Counted from the stretch's first letter, positions 9,171-18,350 are shown. The stretch is DNA of 49,730 nucleotides from an uncultured Olegusella sp. (GCF_947253395.1 NZ_CAMXYY010000005.1:1-49730); one strand, 5' to 3'. The notes: generated from the letters alone by a model not told the origin. Program-made: numbers and translations.

Positions 9171-11102
9171 ATGCCAGGTAGGACACTCGGCGGACGATAT
9201 GAAGTTCAAGACAAGGTTGGGGCAGGTGGGATGGCGGTCGTCTACCGCGGTCTCGACCGTGTGCTGGGCCGTACAGTCGCTATCAAGACAATGCTTCCGC
9301 AGTATGCCAACGACCCGTCTTTTGCTGCTCGCTTTAAGCAGGAAGCTCAAGCGGCGGCGGCTTTGCAGAGTCCCTACATCGTCTCGGTTTACGACTGGGG
9401 TAAAGATAACGATACCTATTACATTGTGATGGAGTATTTACGCGGCACTGACCTCAAAAGCGGCATCCGTAGACACGGCGCTCTTGATGGCAAGAAGGTT
9501 GCTCAGATTGGCTCACAGATTGCACAGGCTCTCTCTGTAGCCCATCGTCACGACATCATTCACCGCGATATCAAGCCGCAAAATATCATGGTGCAGCCTG
9601 ACGGCAATATCAAGGTCATGGACTTTGGCATTGCACGTGCAAAAAACAGCCATCTTACAACCGATAATTCTGTTCTTGGTACAGCTCACTACGTATCACC
9701 CGAACAAACTCAGGGCAAGCCTTTGGGTCCCACCACAGATATCTACTCACTTGGCGTCGTTATGTACGAAGCTGCAACAGGTAGCGTGCCTTTTGATGGA
9801 GACGATGCAATTTCTGTTGCGCTCAAGCAGGTCAACGAAACTCCGCAACCGCCAAGCCAACGCAATCCTGCGATTGATCCTTCTCTTGAAGGCATTATTC
9901 TCAAGTGTATGCAAAAAAACCCTGATGCGCGTTTCCAGAGCGCAGACGAGTTAGTGCGTGTGTTGCACGACTATCTTGCAGGTAGGCTTCAGGAAGTCAA
10001 CAATGCAACTGCCGTATTACCACTTGCTACAGCTACTGCACAGATTGGCGCTCCTTCGACTACGGCCACCCAACGTGTAACTCCTGTACGCACCACATCT
10101 GCGCGTGCACGCCAGACTTCGGCCACCGAGCTCGCACGCGAACGACAAGAAGCCGAAGAGCGCCGAAAGAATCGTCGCACTATCTTTGGTGTACTGGGTG
10201 CTATTGCACTTGTTATTGCCGTTATCGCGATTCTTTGGACCACCATCTTTGCTGGCGGTGGCACCAAGGCGGTACCCAATCTCTCAAACCTTTCACGCAA
10301 AGATGCCATTGAGACCATTGAGTCCACAAATTGGTTTAAAGTGGGTGAGGTTCGTGAGGGCTACAGCGACACGGTAGAGTCTGGTTGTGTCATGAGCCAA
10401 GATCCTGCCGCAAACAAACAGTTTGCCAAAAATACAGAAATTAATATCACTATCTCTAAGGGCGAAAAGCCAGCTGAAGATGTATCTGTTCCCGATCTTA
10501 CCAATATGACTGCCAAAGAAGCTGAAGACGCACTGCTGAGTAGAGGTCTCGTTTCAAAGGCTGGAGACGGTGTCTACTCCCCCGATGTAGAAGCAGGCAA
10601 AGTTGTCTCTCAAGATCCCAAACCGGGCGCTGCGGCAAAAGCCGGCGATAGTGTTACCTACCAGCTTTCTTTGGGTGTTGAATCGGTCAAAGTGCCTGAC
10701 GTAACTGGTATGGGTCAAGACGATGCAACTGCGACTTTAAGCAACGCTGGCTTTAAGGTGGATGTGCGCGAGGAAGCTTCTGATGAGGTTGCTAAAGGTG
10801 TGGTGTTCCGTCAGTCTGCCACGGGAAAGGCCGATAAAGGCTCTACGATTGTCATCACTGTTTCCTCTGGTCCTTCTTCTATTGATGTTCCGTCTGTCGT
10901 AGGCTTTACCCAAGAAGAAGCTCAGAGTGCTCTGGGCGATGTGGGTTTTGAGGTCAGTGTAGAGACCGCATCGAGCTCAACTGTAGAGAAGGGTAAGGTT
11001 ATCTCCCAGAGTCCAGGAGGTGGTCGTAGCGCCTCTGTGGGCTCCACCATCACCATTACCGTCTCTACCGGACCAGCTCAAGGTGATGATCCTTCACACT
11101 AA
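9171..11102 (+). CDS. pknB: PASTA-domain Ser/Thr protein kinase, PknB-like
   Basis: The 643-aa protein has a Hanks kinase domain (about 10-270) with GAGGMAVVY loop, catalytic Lys39, HRD at 131-133, DFG at 151-153 and SPEQ. A basic juxtamembrane stretch and one membrane helix (about 343-362) follow. Outside are four PASTA repeats (about 365-640), each ending in an ITISKG/ITVSSG-like strand. PASTA domains bind muropeptides or lipid II, so the kinase reports on wall synthesis and would be opposed by the PP2C phosphatase upstream. The start has TTAGGAG 5 nt before the ATG. It lies 96 bp after the SEDS-PBP gene, a gap holding two stem-loops. Confidence 0.96.
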   Translation: MPGRTLGGRYEVQDKVGAGGMAVVYRGLDRVLGRTVAIKTMLPQYANDPSFAARFKQEAQAAAALQSPYIVSVYDWGKDNDTYYIVMEYLRGTDLKSGIRRHGALDGKKVAQIGSQIAQALSVAHRHDIIHRDIKPQNIMVQPDGNIKVMDFGIARAKNSHLTTDNSVLGTAHYVSPEQTQGKPLGPTTDIYSLGVVMYEAATGSVPFDGDDAISVALKQVNETPQPPSQRNPAIDPSLEGIILKCMQKNPDARFQSADELVRVLHDYLAGRLQEVNNATAVLPLATATAQIGAPSTTATQRVTPVRTTSARARQTSATELARERQEAEERRKNRRTIFGVLGAIALVIAVIAILWTTIFAGGGTKAVPNLSNLSRKDAIETIESTNWFKVGEVREGYSDTVESGCVMSQDPAANKQFAKNTEINITISKGEKPAEDVSVPDLTNMTAKEAEDALLSRGLVSKAGDGVYSPDVEAGKVVSQDPKPGAAAKAGDSVTYQLSLGVESVKVPDVTGMGQDDATATLSNAGFKVDVREEASDEVAKGVVFRQSATGKADKGSTIVITVSSGPSSIDVPSVVGFTQEEAQSALGDVGFEVSVETASSSTVEKGKVISQSPGGGRSASVGSTITITVSTGPAQGDDPSH

Positions 11103-11136
11103 ATAAAAGACTCACAAACTCTGCGCTCATTTCTCG

Positions 11137-11142
11137 TATAAT
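11137..11142 (+). promoter_or_regulatory. Possible purC -10 element
   Basis: A perfect TATAAT lies 70 bp upstream of purC. The -35 region is poor, so this is a partial promoter call. Confidence 0.4.
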
Positions 11143-11211
11143 CAGCGCGTTTGTACGATATGCGGTACGTAAATGACGATGATTACGCTTGAGTATTAAG
11201 GAGATCTTCAC

Positions 11212-12108
11212 ATGGAATCGATGGATATGCGCCCTGACTCCCAAGGTAAAGTGCGCGACATCTATGATTGCGGTGATACGTTACTTATGGTCGCAAGCGA
11301 CCGCATCAGCGCTTATGACTTTATCTTGCCTGACGAGATTCCCTACAAAGGTGAAATTCTTACCCGCATTTCGGCATTTTGGTTTAAGCGCTTCCAGGAT
11401 TTGATTCCCAATCACATGGTTTCAATTGATCCTGCTGCCCTACCCGATGAATATGCAGGATATACGGATTATCTCGCTGGACGCTCTATGCTTGTTCGTA
11501 AAGCGCAGCCTTTGCCTATTGAGTGCATTGTGCGCGGCTATCTCACCGGTTCTGGTAAAAAGACCTACGATCAGGACTGCACGGTTTGCGGTATCAAGTT
11601 ACCCGAAGGTCTTGTCGAAGCTTCTCAGCTACCCGAGCCCATCTTTACACCCTCGACCAAGGCAGCTATCGGCGACCATGATGAAAATATCTCATTTGAG
11701 CGCTGTGCAGAAATTGTCGGCGAAAAAATGGCTGCTCAGCTTCGCGATGCTTCGTTGGCGCTATATCGTGCTGCTGCCGAATATGCTTTAACGCGTGGCA
11801 TTATTATTGCTGATACCAAGTTTGAGTTTGGTTTGGTTGATGGCGAGCTGACATTAATTGATGAGTGCCTTACCCCTGACTCCAGTCGCTTCTGGCCTGC
11901 TGAGGGTTATGCTGCTGGTAGTGTTCAGCCAAGTTATGACAAGCAGTACGTCCGTGATTGGCTGCGTGCCAACTGGGATATGACTGGTGAGCCTCCTCAC
12001 CTCCCCGCCAAGGTGATTGAGGGTACCTCCAAGCGTTATCAAGAGGCATACCAGATTATTACTGGCGAAGGTTTTACCCCTATGAAGGAGACTCATGTCA
12101 CTGCGTGA
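11212..12108 (+). CDS. purC: Phosphoribosylaminoimidazole-succinocarboxamide synthase
   Basis: The 298-aa enzyme joins CAIR and aspartate with ATP to give SAICAR in purine synthesis. Motifs include GKVRDIYD near the N-terminus, ASDRISAYDF, SFERCAEIVG and LIDECLTPDSSRFWP, a SAICAR synthetase signature. The length is that of the longer form of the family (about 300 aa) rather than the 240-aa form. AAGGAGA lies 7 nt before the ATG. The gene ends 14 bp inside the next one, so the two are translationally coupled. It follows the wall cluster but has its own likely promoter. Confidence 0.96.
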   Translation: MESMDMRPDSQGKVRDIYDCGDTLLMVASDRISAYDFILPDEIPYKGEILTRISAFWFKRFQDLIPNHMVSIDPAALPDEYAGYTDYLAGRSMLVRKAQPLPIECIVRGYLTGSGKKTYDQDCTVCGIKLPEGLVEASQLPEPIFTPSTKAAIGDHDENISFERCAEIVGEKMAAQLRDASLALYRAAAEYALTRGIIIADTKFEFGLVDGELTLIDECLTPDSSRFWPAEGYAAGSVQPSYDKQYVRDWLRANWDMTGEPPHLPAKVIEGTSKRYQEAYQIITGEGFTPMKETHVTA

Positions 12109-12769
12109 TACGTTAGCCGGCGCGCGCGAAGAAGCCGCACTCAATGGCAATCCCTTCTCTAAGAGCGCAACCGACACAAAGACAGATCAACAAGAAGACA
12201 ATCTTGCGGCAAAAAAAAGTAGCTTTGGTCAATACAAGAGTTCAGCTGCTCGTGCAAAGCCCAGTCGCGAGGCTGCTGCTGCCGTCCGCGTTGTATCTTC
12301 TGAGGATTACAAGCTCGGCAAGACGGGGAAAGCTCAGTCTGAGATGACCAAAGAAGAGCAAAAGGCTGAACGTCGCCGCCAGCGCAATATCGCTGATGCG
12401 CGCACGCGCGTTGCTCGATCCATCTTGAATGGTCACGCTTCTTATAAACGCAGCCAGCATATTTGGTGGGCCCTGCTTGGTGGCGGCATGGGCATGACAG
12501 TATTGTCTTTGGTCCTGAGCCGCTATTTCCCTGCTGAAAAAAGTAGCTTTGGTGCCACGCTAAGCGTGATTACGCTGGTATCTGCTTACGCACTGATTAT
12601 TGCCGGTTTTATCTATGACTGGCGCTCTGTGCGCCCCATGCGCAATGCCGCTGATGCGGAAGTCGCACGTATGTCAGACAGGCGCATTTTACAGTATGCT
12701 GCGACATATCTTGATGAGGACGCTCCCGAGAAGTCTACGCGCAACAAGAAGGATAAAGACGCAAAGTAG
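12095..12769 (+). CDS. Two-helix membrane protein of unknown function
   Basis: The 224-aa protein is not one I recognise. Residues 1-115 are hydrophilic, charged and likely disordered, with a basic KAERRRQRN stretch. Two membrane helices (about 130-150 and 157-180) follow, and the tail is charged and ends in a Lys/Asp-rich segment. Its start lies inside purC and has AAGGAG 5 nt upstream, so it is clearly translated and coupled to purC. No catalytic motif is visible. A structural or envelope role is possible but unsupported. Confidence 0.8.
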   Translation: MSLRDTLAGAREEAALNGNPFSKSATDTKTDQQEDNLAAKKSSFGQYKSSAARAKPSREAAAAVRVVSSEDYKLGKTGKAQSEMTKEEQKAERRRQRNIADARTRVARSILNGHASYKRSQHIWWALLGGGMGMTVLSLVLSRYFPAEKSSFGATLSVITLVSAYALIIAGFIYDWRSVRPMRNAADAEVARMSDRRILQYAATYLDEDAPEKSTRNKKDKDAK

Positions 12770-12813
12770 TTCCCATTTGGGTCAAAGCCGCGACGGCATT
12801 GCGTGCCAACAGG

Positions 12814-12822
12814 TGATAAAAT
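12814..12822 (+). promoter_or_regulatory. Extended -10 element of tRNA-Arg
   Basis: TGATAAAAT, an extended -10 form (TGN then TAAAAT), lies 13 nt upstream of the tRNA 5' end. The same pattern precedes tRNA-Lys and tRNA-Gly in this window. Confidence 0.45.
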
Positions 12823-12835
12823 GACCCTTACGCAC

Positions 12836-12911
12836 GGCCCCGTAGCTCAGGGGATAGAGCACAGGTTTCCTAAACCTGGTGTCGACGGTTCGAATCCGCC
12901 CGGGGTCACCA
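12836..12911 (+). tRNA. tRNA-Arg (anticodon CCT)
   Basis: A full cloverleaf is visible. The acceptor GGCCCCG pairs with CGGGGTC (one G-T pair), the D-arm is GCTCAGGGGATAGAGC, the anticodon loop TTCCTAA reads CCT, and the T-loop is TTCGAAT. CCA is encoded. One A-C mismatch is seen in the T stem. The following strong terminator confirms a separate transcript end. Confidence 0.93.
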
Positions 12912-12920
12912 GCATATACG

Positions 12921-12954
12921 GCAGGTCAGGCAATACGTCTGACCTGCTTTTTTG
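12921..12954 (+). terminator. Intrinsic terminator after tRNA-Arg
   Basis: GCAGGTCAG and CTGACCTGC form a perfect 9-bp stem around a 9-nt loop, followed by TTTTTT. Confidence 0.9.
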
Positions 12955-12985
12955 TAATGCATCCTTGTTCTGCAAACAGCTCGCT

Positions 12986-13023
12986 GCGCAGCCTTTTTGC
13001 AGCCAGCGCAGCCCTTTTGCAGC
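12986..13023. repeat. Tandem near-identical 18-bp repeat
   Basis: Two copies of GCGCAGCCYTTTTGCAGC (12986-13003 and 13006-13023) differ at one base and are separated by 2 bp. They lie between the tRNA-Arg terminator and the 3' end of the histidine kinase gene. Each contains GCAGCC...GCAGC symmetry, and their role is unknown. Confidence 0.6.
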
Positions 13024-13048
13024 TTTTCTATTTCTTAGTGGAACATTC

Positions 13049-14479
13049 CTATTCCTCGGTAGAATCCTGCTTGCGACCATGACGAGACTGATCGGTAGGA
13101 ATACGCATGGTAAAGGTGGTGCCATGCCCCAATTCGGATTTTACAGAAATGGTGCCATTATGTAGGTCAATAATCCCTTTGGTAATAGCAAGTCCTACGC
13201 CGAGACCTCCCGAGGCGCGCTCGCGTCCTGCAGCTGAACGCCAAAAACGTGAGAAGATCTTGGGGATTTCTTCTTTTGCAATACCAATACCTGTATCACG
13301 CACAGAAATCAGCACGTCATCGCGGTCAGACTCCACCGTCACCAACACCCAACCACCCTCAGACGTATAGCGCATAGCGTTGGACATAAGGTTGGTGATC
13401 GCCTCACGAATACCATCAGGATCCACATCGGCATAAAGCTCGTGGTGTGGCGTCTTATCGTCAAAAGCAAGACGTAGGCCCTTACCAGCAAAGAGACGCT
13501 CCTGCATTGATATCAAACTGCGTACCAGATAAACAATGTCGGTATGTTCGGGATGGAATCGCGTTTTGCCGTTTTCAAGACGCGAAAGATGCAGCATTGC
13601 ATCAACGAGACGAGACAGCCGGCATACCTCATCATCCACTGTCTGTAAATGTTCTTCATCGGCAGGCAGGACGCCATCTTGCATTGCCTCCACCGTAGCC
13701 TGAATTGCCATCAGGGGCGTACGCAGCTCGTGGGCAACATCTCCCGTAAGACGACGCTCGTGCTTGATGTCACGCTCGAGACCTGTTGCCATCTCGTCAA
13801 ACGTTTCACCGAGACGACCAATCTCGTCATCCCCTGAAAGTCTCGTGCGCGCCGTAAGATCACCGTTGCGAATTTGGCGTGCCGTTGAGGTAATGCGGTT
13901 AATCGGTCGCACGAGCGAACGTGAGAAAAACACACCCATAACCAGGGCAATTGCCACAGCAATCAGCGCTGCCCATACAATTGCGTTATAGGAATCCGTA
14001 CGAAATCGTGCATCTGTCTCGGTAAGCAAAGAGCTTGAGTCTCTTGCCCACATACGTACCGTACCCACCTCGCGACCGCTGCTAGCTTTCACTTTTGCGG
14101 TCACCGCACTCAAAGACTTGGTGACTTTTTCATGCTCTGCTTTGCTATTGCTTTTGTCAGCATTGTCATAAATTTTGCGGCCCGTAGAGTCTTGTACCAA
14201 AATACCAATTTGCCCATATTCACCAACGATGGTTTTGATGAAAGTCTCTGAATCGGCACTCCAACCGCCCACTTGATCGTAGTGGGCGCCAAGCGTATCT
14301 GCTGTAGAGCGTACAATGCGCTCCATATTACTACGTGCGTAGCCTTGGAACTGATCCTCCCATACATAGGCGAGTACCATCGAGAGCACAACTGCCGTCA
14401 TGATGGCAGTGACAGCAAAAAGGACTGCGGTACGTAATTGAAATGAACCTGATGGACGCGATTGCGGTTCGGGACGCAT
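13049..14479 (-). CDS. HAMP-domain sensor histidine kinase
   Basis: The 476-aa protein (ATG at 14479) has two membrane helices (about 14-36 and 160-180) around an extracytoplasmic sensor of about 120 residues. A HAMP domain (RPINRITSTARQIRNGD), a HisKA domain with DVAHELRTP (His250) and a HATPase domain (NLMSNAMRYTS, DTGIGI, GGLGVGLAI) follow. It autophosphorylates and passes phosphate to the response regulator encoded just upstream. The frame stays open to a TTG at 14557, 3 bp after the regulator stop. I prefer the ATG because the 78-nt extension has no good ribosome site and is largely taken up by a perfect hairpin. The signal sensed is unknown. Confidence 0.93.
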   Translation of the reverse strand: MRPEPQSRPSGSFQLRTAVLFAVTAIMTAVVLSMVLAYVWEDQFQGYARSNMERIVRSTADTLGAHYDQVGGWSADSETFIKTIVGEYGQIGILVQDSTGRKIYDNADKSNSKAEHEKVTKSLSAVTAKVKASSGREVGTVRMWARDSSSLLTETDARFRTDSYNAIVWAALIAVAIALVMGVFFSRSLVRPINRITSTARQIRNGDLTARTRLSGDDEIGRLGETFDEMATGLERDIKHERRLTGDVAHELRTPLMAIQATVEAMQDGVLPADEEHLQTVDDEVCRLSRLVDAMLHLSRLENGKTRFHPEHTDIVYLVRSLISMQERLFAGKGLRLAFDDKTPHHELYADVDPDGIREAITNLMSNAMRYTSEGGWVLVTVESDRDDVLISVRDTGIGIAKEEIPKIFSRFWRSAAGRERASGGLGVGLAITKGIIDLHNGTISVKSELGHGTTFTMRIPTDQSRHGRKQDSTEE

Positions 14480-14487
14480 AGTATTGT

Positions 14488-14518
14488 AGGTCCCACGACG
14501 TGAATCTTCGTGGGACCT
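14488..14518 (-). other. Perfect 11-bp stem-loop between response regulator and kinase genes
   Basis: AGGTCCCACGA and TCGTGGGACCT pair perfectly around a 9-nt loop, 9 nt upstream of the chosen kinase ATG. It would bury the only GGGA-like ribosome site. It has no T-run. Confidence 0.7.
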
Positions 14519-14560
14519 GCTTTCATTACCTCTGCCTACGTCAAAGAGGTCTGACAAGAC

Positions 14561-15283
14561 TTAGTTCGCCGCCTCGTCATCAGACTTGCTTGGCGCCTCA
14601 AACCTATAGCCAACACCATGAACGGTATAGAGCCAACGGGGATGACGGGGGTCGTCACCCAGCTTGGCACGAAGGTTCTTGACGTGAGAGTCGATGGTGC
14701 GCTCATAACCCTCAAAATCGTAGCCAAGGACTTTCTCAACGAGTTCCATGCGCGTATATACACGACCAGGGAAGCGGGCAAGCGTCGTGAGCAGCTTAAA
14801 CTCAGAGGCCGTCAGATCCACCTCTTGGTTGTCGATAAGCACCTTGTGGCCCGTGATATCAATAACCAAATCTCCAAAGTCAAGCACCTCAAGTGCGGGT
14901 TCATTTTCGGTGTGCGCACGACGCAACAAGGCGCGCACGCGGGCAACGAGCTCGCGTGGTGAGAAGGGTTTGATCAGATAGTCATCCGCACCAAGCTCAA
15001 GGCCAATGATACGATCCTCTACCTCACCTTTTGCTGTCAGCATAATGATGGGCACGTTGGAGGTTTCACGGACGGTACGGCAAACACGCTCGCCTGAAAG
15101 TTTGGGCAACATCAAGTCAAGCACAATCAAATCAAACGAATGCTTCTCAAATTCTTCAAGAGCACTTTGACCATCGCCAACACCACGTACAGCATAGCCT
15201 TCGCGCTCAAGGTACGCCGCAACAGCATCGCGAATGGTCTTCTCGTCCTCAACGAGTAGAATCCTCTTTTCATCAGCTGCCAT
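14561..15283 (-). CDS. OmpR/PhoB-family response regulator
   Basis: The 240-aa DNA-binding regulator has a receiver domain (about 7-120) with acidic pocket Glu12/Asp13, phospho-acceptor Asp56, Thr83 and Lys105. A winged-helix trans-reg-C domain (about 135-230) carries the GYERTIDSHVKNLRAKLG recognition helix and the VHGVGYRFE wing. GAGGGGAG precedes the ATG. It is paired with the HAMP kinase downstream. The target genes are unknown; the adjacent Tat lipoprotein gene is a candidate because it is on the same strand just upstream. Confidence 0.96.
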   Translation of the reverse strand: MAADEKRILLVEDEKTIRDAVAAYLEREGYAVRGVGDGQSALEEFEKHSFDLIVLDLMLPKLSGERVCRTVRETSNVPIIMLTAKGEVEDRIIGLELGADDYLIKPFSPRELVARVRALLRRAHTENEPALEVLDFGDLVIDITGHKVLIDNQEVDLTASEFKLLTTLARFPGRVYTRMELVEKVLGYDFEGYERTIDSHVKNLRAKLGDDPRHPRWLYTVHGVGYRFEAPSKSDDEAAN

Positions 15284-15376
15284 GTCGCTCCCCTCAGTTT
15301 CAATTTGTTAAGCCTCGGTTGATATAGACACGTCCGAGGCTCCAATCTTCGCAAAACACCCACAGAATTACCACAT

Positions 15377-15405
15377 ATCTTAGCACGCCTGCGCGTTCTT
15401 GGAAA
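15377..15405 (-). promoter_or_regulatory. Likely promoter of the two-component operon
   Basis: On the minus strand TTTCCA and TAAGAT, each a 4/6 match to consensus, are separated by 17 bp, about 95 bp before the regulator ATG. Confidence 0.4.
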
Positions 15406-15464
15406 GATATGCCTTGGTAATAATCCTACGAATTTTTCTAAGCGATAGCTTAAGCTAGCTGTAT

Positions 15465-16697
15465 TTAAAGCTGAAAAGTACGTACTGCAACCGACGCGGG
15501 GTAGCCTGTTGTGGCATCTTTGACCGTCGCAAAGCTGACGAAGGTCTTGCACTCTCCATCGCGGGCGGGAAAATCACCATAGTCTACCGTACGATCTGCA
15601 GCCGATAGGACTGAGTAGCGCTCTTTCTCCGTATCAATAACAAAGTAAGACGAGCGACTCTTCACAATATAGAGGCCATCTTTTCCCGCAACCTCAGCAG
15701 CGGGCTCGCGCGGCAATACAACAAAAGATCCATCACTTGAACCAATATAAGTGCCCATTGATGCAAGAAGACCACCCGCAGCATAGCTGGCCTCAATAGA
15801 GAAAACAAATTTCTCGCCTATACGTACAGCAAACATAGGGCTTACGCTTTGGGGAAGCACTAGCTGGTCTACGATAGTTTTGAGATTATCGTCGAGGGAA
15901 TATGCCGTAATGCCATAAAAGACTCCTTTGGATGCATGCACGCGCGGTGACATGGTAACAGTATTGCCCGAAACCTCAGGGCCTGTTGCAAAACGACCAG
16001 GAGACTCAACCACCACGCGAGCTTCAGATGAGCCGAGCTTCCATAGGTAGCAGCGAGAATTCTCCGTGGTTTTAGTGCTTGTCTTGGACGGCATAACTTG
16101 CCAAATAACCTTATCTCCAACGACCGCCATGCGCGGGGGATCCCAGTTTGAGTTGACCTTCCATAGGGTTGTGCTTGTACCAGTAAGCTCACCGTTAGAA
16201 AAAGGTGCAGCATAGAGCGCCCAAGACTTGGTAAGCAGATCCATCTCGACCCAAGCATATGTCGAATCAGAACAACGCACATCAAAAATTGCAATACTTG
16301 GCGTATCGTCTGTGACGGTAGAGGTAACCACGTTGGACACGGTACCCGCAGATACGCTGAGGGCTGCGCCTAAAATTGCAGGCTTTGAAGTGGTTCCCAC
16401 TGAGGTCATTGCAAGCCAATCACCATCACCCGGACGCAGCACGCTACCGAGAGGAAGGTTATAGGTTTTGTCCTCGCTAATGGGCAGGTCAGTAACAGAG
16501 TAGACACTTTCGTTGGTTTCAGGATTGATGACATAGTGAGCCTTGTTTTTATCTACGATGACAGGGGCTTTAACATCCTCATCGCCGGAATGAGAGCAGC
16601 CAGCAAGAATGCTTATGGCTCCTGCAGTCACGCCTGTGGTTGCAGTTGCTTTGAACAGGCCGCGGCGTGTAATGCCAGGCCGTTTTTTGAAAGGCAT
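15465..16697 (-). CDS. Tat-exported lipoprotein, predicted beta-rich
   Basis: The 410-aa protein starts with a twin-arginine signal (TRRGLFK, Arg11-Arg12), a hydrophobic stretch and a lipobox ILAGC with Cys34. It should therefore be exported folded and anchored by a lipid. The rest contains repeated short strand-like segments with WxV/W-D patterns, suggesting a beta-propeller. I do not recognise the family and no catalytic motif is visible. It lies 25 bp after purB on the same strand (probably cotranscribed) and 181 bp before the two-component genes, for which it could be an accessory sensor. AAGGGGAG precedes the ATG. Confidence 0.88.
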   Translation of the reverse strand: MPFKKRPGITRRGLFKATATTGVTAGAISILAGCSHSGDEDVKAPVIVDKNKAHYVINPETNESVYSVTDLPISEDKTYNLPLGSVLRPGDGDWLAMTSVGTTSKPAILGAALSVSAGTVSNVVTSTVTDDTPSIAIFDVRCSDSTYAWVEMDLLTKSWALYAAPFSNGELTGTSTTLWKVNSNWDPPRMAVVGDKVIWQVMPSKTSTKTTENSRCYLWKLGSSEARVVVESPGRFATGPEVSGNTVTMSPRVHASKGVFYGITAYSLDDNLKTIVDQLVLPQSVSPMFAVRIGEKFVFSIEASYAAGGLLASMGTYIGSSDGSFVVLPREPAAEVAGKDGLYIVKSRSSYFVIDTEKERYSVLSAADRTVDYGDFPARDGECKTFVSFATVKDATTGYPASVAVRTFQL

Positions 16698-16722
16698 GTC
16701 TCTCCCCTTTTACCAGCAAAAA

Positions 16723-18066
16723 CTAAAAGCTCAAATCTTCCAGACGGTCAAATAGAATGTCTGAGCGCTTGAGAAATGCTCGTGGATCAAAGATCGCGTC
16801 AAGCTGCTCCGCGTTCAGCGTGCACTCGGGATCAGCTGCAAGACGTTCGCGGAAACTGGGACCTTGGCGCACTTGCTGCACATCATGCCAGGTATCCATA
16901 GCATTGCGCTGAACAATGGCATAGGCAGCTTCACGCGTGATGCCCGTCTCCACCAAAGCAAGTAGAACTTTGGAAGAATAGATGAGGCCGCGTGTTTTGT
17001 TGAGATTTGCCTTCATTTGCTCTGGATACAAAATCAAGCCATCGATGATGCGAATGAGGCATTGGAACATATGGTCAAGCGCAATAAAAGAGTCAGCCAT
17101 TGCGACACGTTCGGCAGAACTATGCGAGATATCGCGCTCGTGCCAAAGCGCAACATTATCAAAAGCGACCTGGGCGTTTGCTTTGACCACGCGGCTAAGA
17201 CCACACACCTTCTCAACCGTAATAGGATTGCGCTTGTGAGGCATAGCTGAACTGCCTTTTTGTCCCTTGCGGAAAGGCTCTTCTGCTTCAAGCGTATCGG
17301 TTTTTTGAAGATTTCGGACCTCAGTAGCAATACGCTCACAAGTAGCTGCGGTGGTTGCAAGAACACCCGCAAGATAGGCATGGTGATCGCGACTAACCAC
17401 CTGGGTAGATAGAGGGTCTACGGTAAGACCAAGATGCTCACAGACATACTGCTCTACGAAAGGATCAATGGAAGAATACGTACCCACAGCCCCGCTAATT
17501 GCACCAAAGGCAACGTTGGCACGCGCATCTTGCAAGCGCTGTAAATCGCGATAAAGTTCCCACGCCCAGCTACCAAACTTCATACCAAACGTCATCGGTT
17601 CAGCATGGATACCGTGAGTACGCCCAGCGCAAAGAGTGTGTCGCTCTTCAAAAGCGCGGCGGCGACAAATCTCGCCCAGCTGACGCACATCTTCAATGAG
17701 CAGCTCAGTAGCTTGGGTTAGCTGATAACAAAGCGCAGTATCACCAAGATCGGAGCTTGTCATTCCAAAGTGAACCCAACGACTCGGCTTTGGCTCGCCG
17801 TTGGGAACATCTCTATCAATATAGGAGCCCATGTTAGTTAAAAACGCAATGACATCGTGGTTGGTAACTGCCTCAATTGCGTCTACTTCTTCGCGATTAA
17901 ATTTTGCATGAGCACGAATATAGGCAGCTTCTTCGGATGTAATACCCGTCTCGCCCAGCTCTGCCTGAGCTTCGCAGGCTAACACTTCGATTTCTTGCCA
18001 GATGGCATACTTGTTCTCAAGCTCAAAGATGTCTCCCATCTCAGGGCGGGTATAGCGACCGATCAT
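16723..18066 (-). CDS. purB: Adenylosuccinate lyase
   Basis: The 447-aa enzyme of the fumarase/aspartase superfamily splits SAICAR to AICAR and adenylosuccinate to AMP. The superfamily signature is SSAMPHKRNP; TSSDLGDTA and the AGRTHGIHAEP catalytic-His segment are also present. The second ATG (18066) is chosen because AAAGG abuts the first ATG (18072) but sits 6-7 nt before the second. It is the third purine gene in the window. Confidence 0.96.
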   Translation of the reverse strand: MIGRYTRPEMGDIFELENKYAIWQEIEVLACEAQAELGETGITSEEAAYIRAHAKFNREEVDAIEAVTNHDVIAFLTNMGSYIDRDVPNGEPKPSRWVHFGMTSSDLGDTALCYQLTQATELLIEDVRQLGEICRRRAFEERHTLCAGRTHGIHAEPMTFGMKFGSWAWELYRDLQRLQDARANVAFGAISGAVGTYSSIDPFVEQYVCEHLGLTVDPLSTQVVSRDHHAYLAGVLATTAATCERIATEVRNLQKTDTLEAEEPFRKGQKGSSAMPHKRNPITVEKVCGLSRVVKANAQVAFDNVALWHERDISHSSAERVAMADSFIALDHMFQCLIRIIDGLILYPEQMKANLNKTRGLIYSSKVLLALVETGITREAAYAIVQRNAMDTWHDVQQVRQGPSFRERLAADPECTLNAEQLDAIFDPRAFLKRSDILFDRLEDLSF

Positions 18067-18350
18067 CTGCATCCTTTCACCGAGGTATCCTGCGTATCAA
18101 TTCTAGCGCAGCAAATGAAAAGTCTAGACAGTGCAGCATATCCTATATGCAAAGCTCAGTTTGACTATGAGGGCAACACATATCTCGCGTATGCGGCGAT
18201 GTTCCTGCTAAAAACCAAGCGCTCAGAGCGCGTTTAAGAGGCGCAAAGCTGCTTCTGCGACATTTAGTACCTATATACAGAAATACAAAAAATGCCCTGT
18301 CTCCACGGTAGGGAAATCTGATTCAAAAACACCCCTTTTTACCTGCAGGT

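Noticed and set aside
14480..14557. N-terminal extension of the histidine kinase from a TTG
   Set aside because: There is no ribosome site at workable distance and the segment is dominated by a perfect hairpin, although it cannot be fully excluded.
18115..18237. 40-codon plus-strand frame next to purB
   Set aside because: The ATG has no ribosome site and overlaps the likely purB promoter; its end is a GCGCTC/GAGCGC palindrome. It could be a remnant but cannot be supported.
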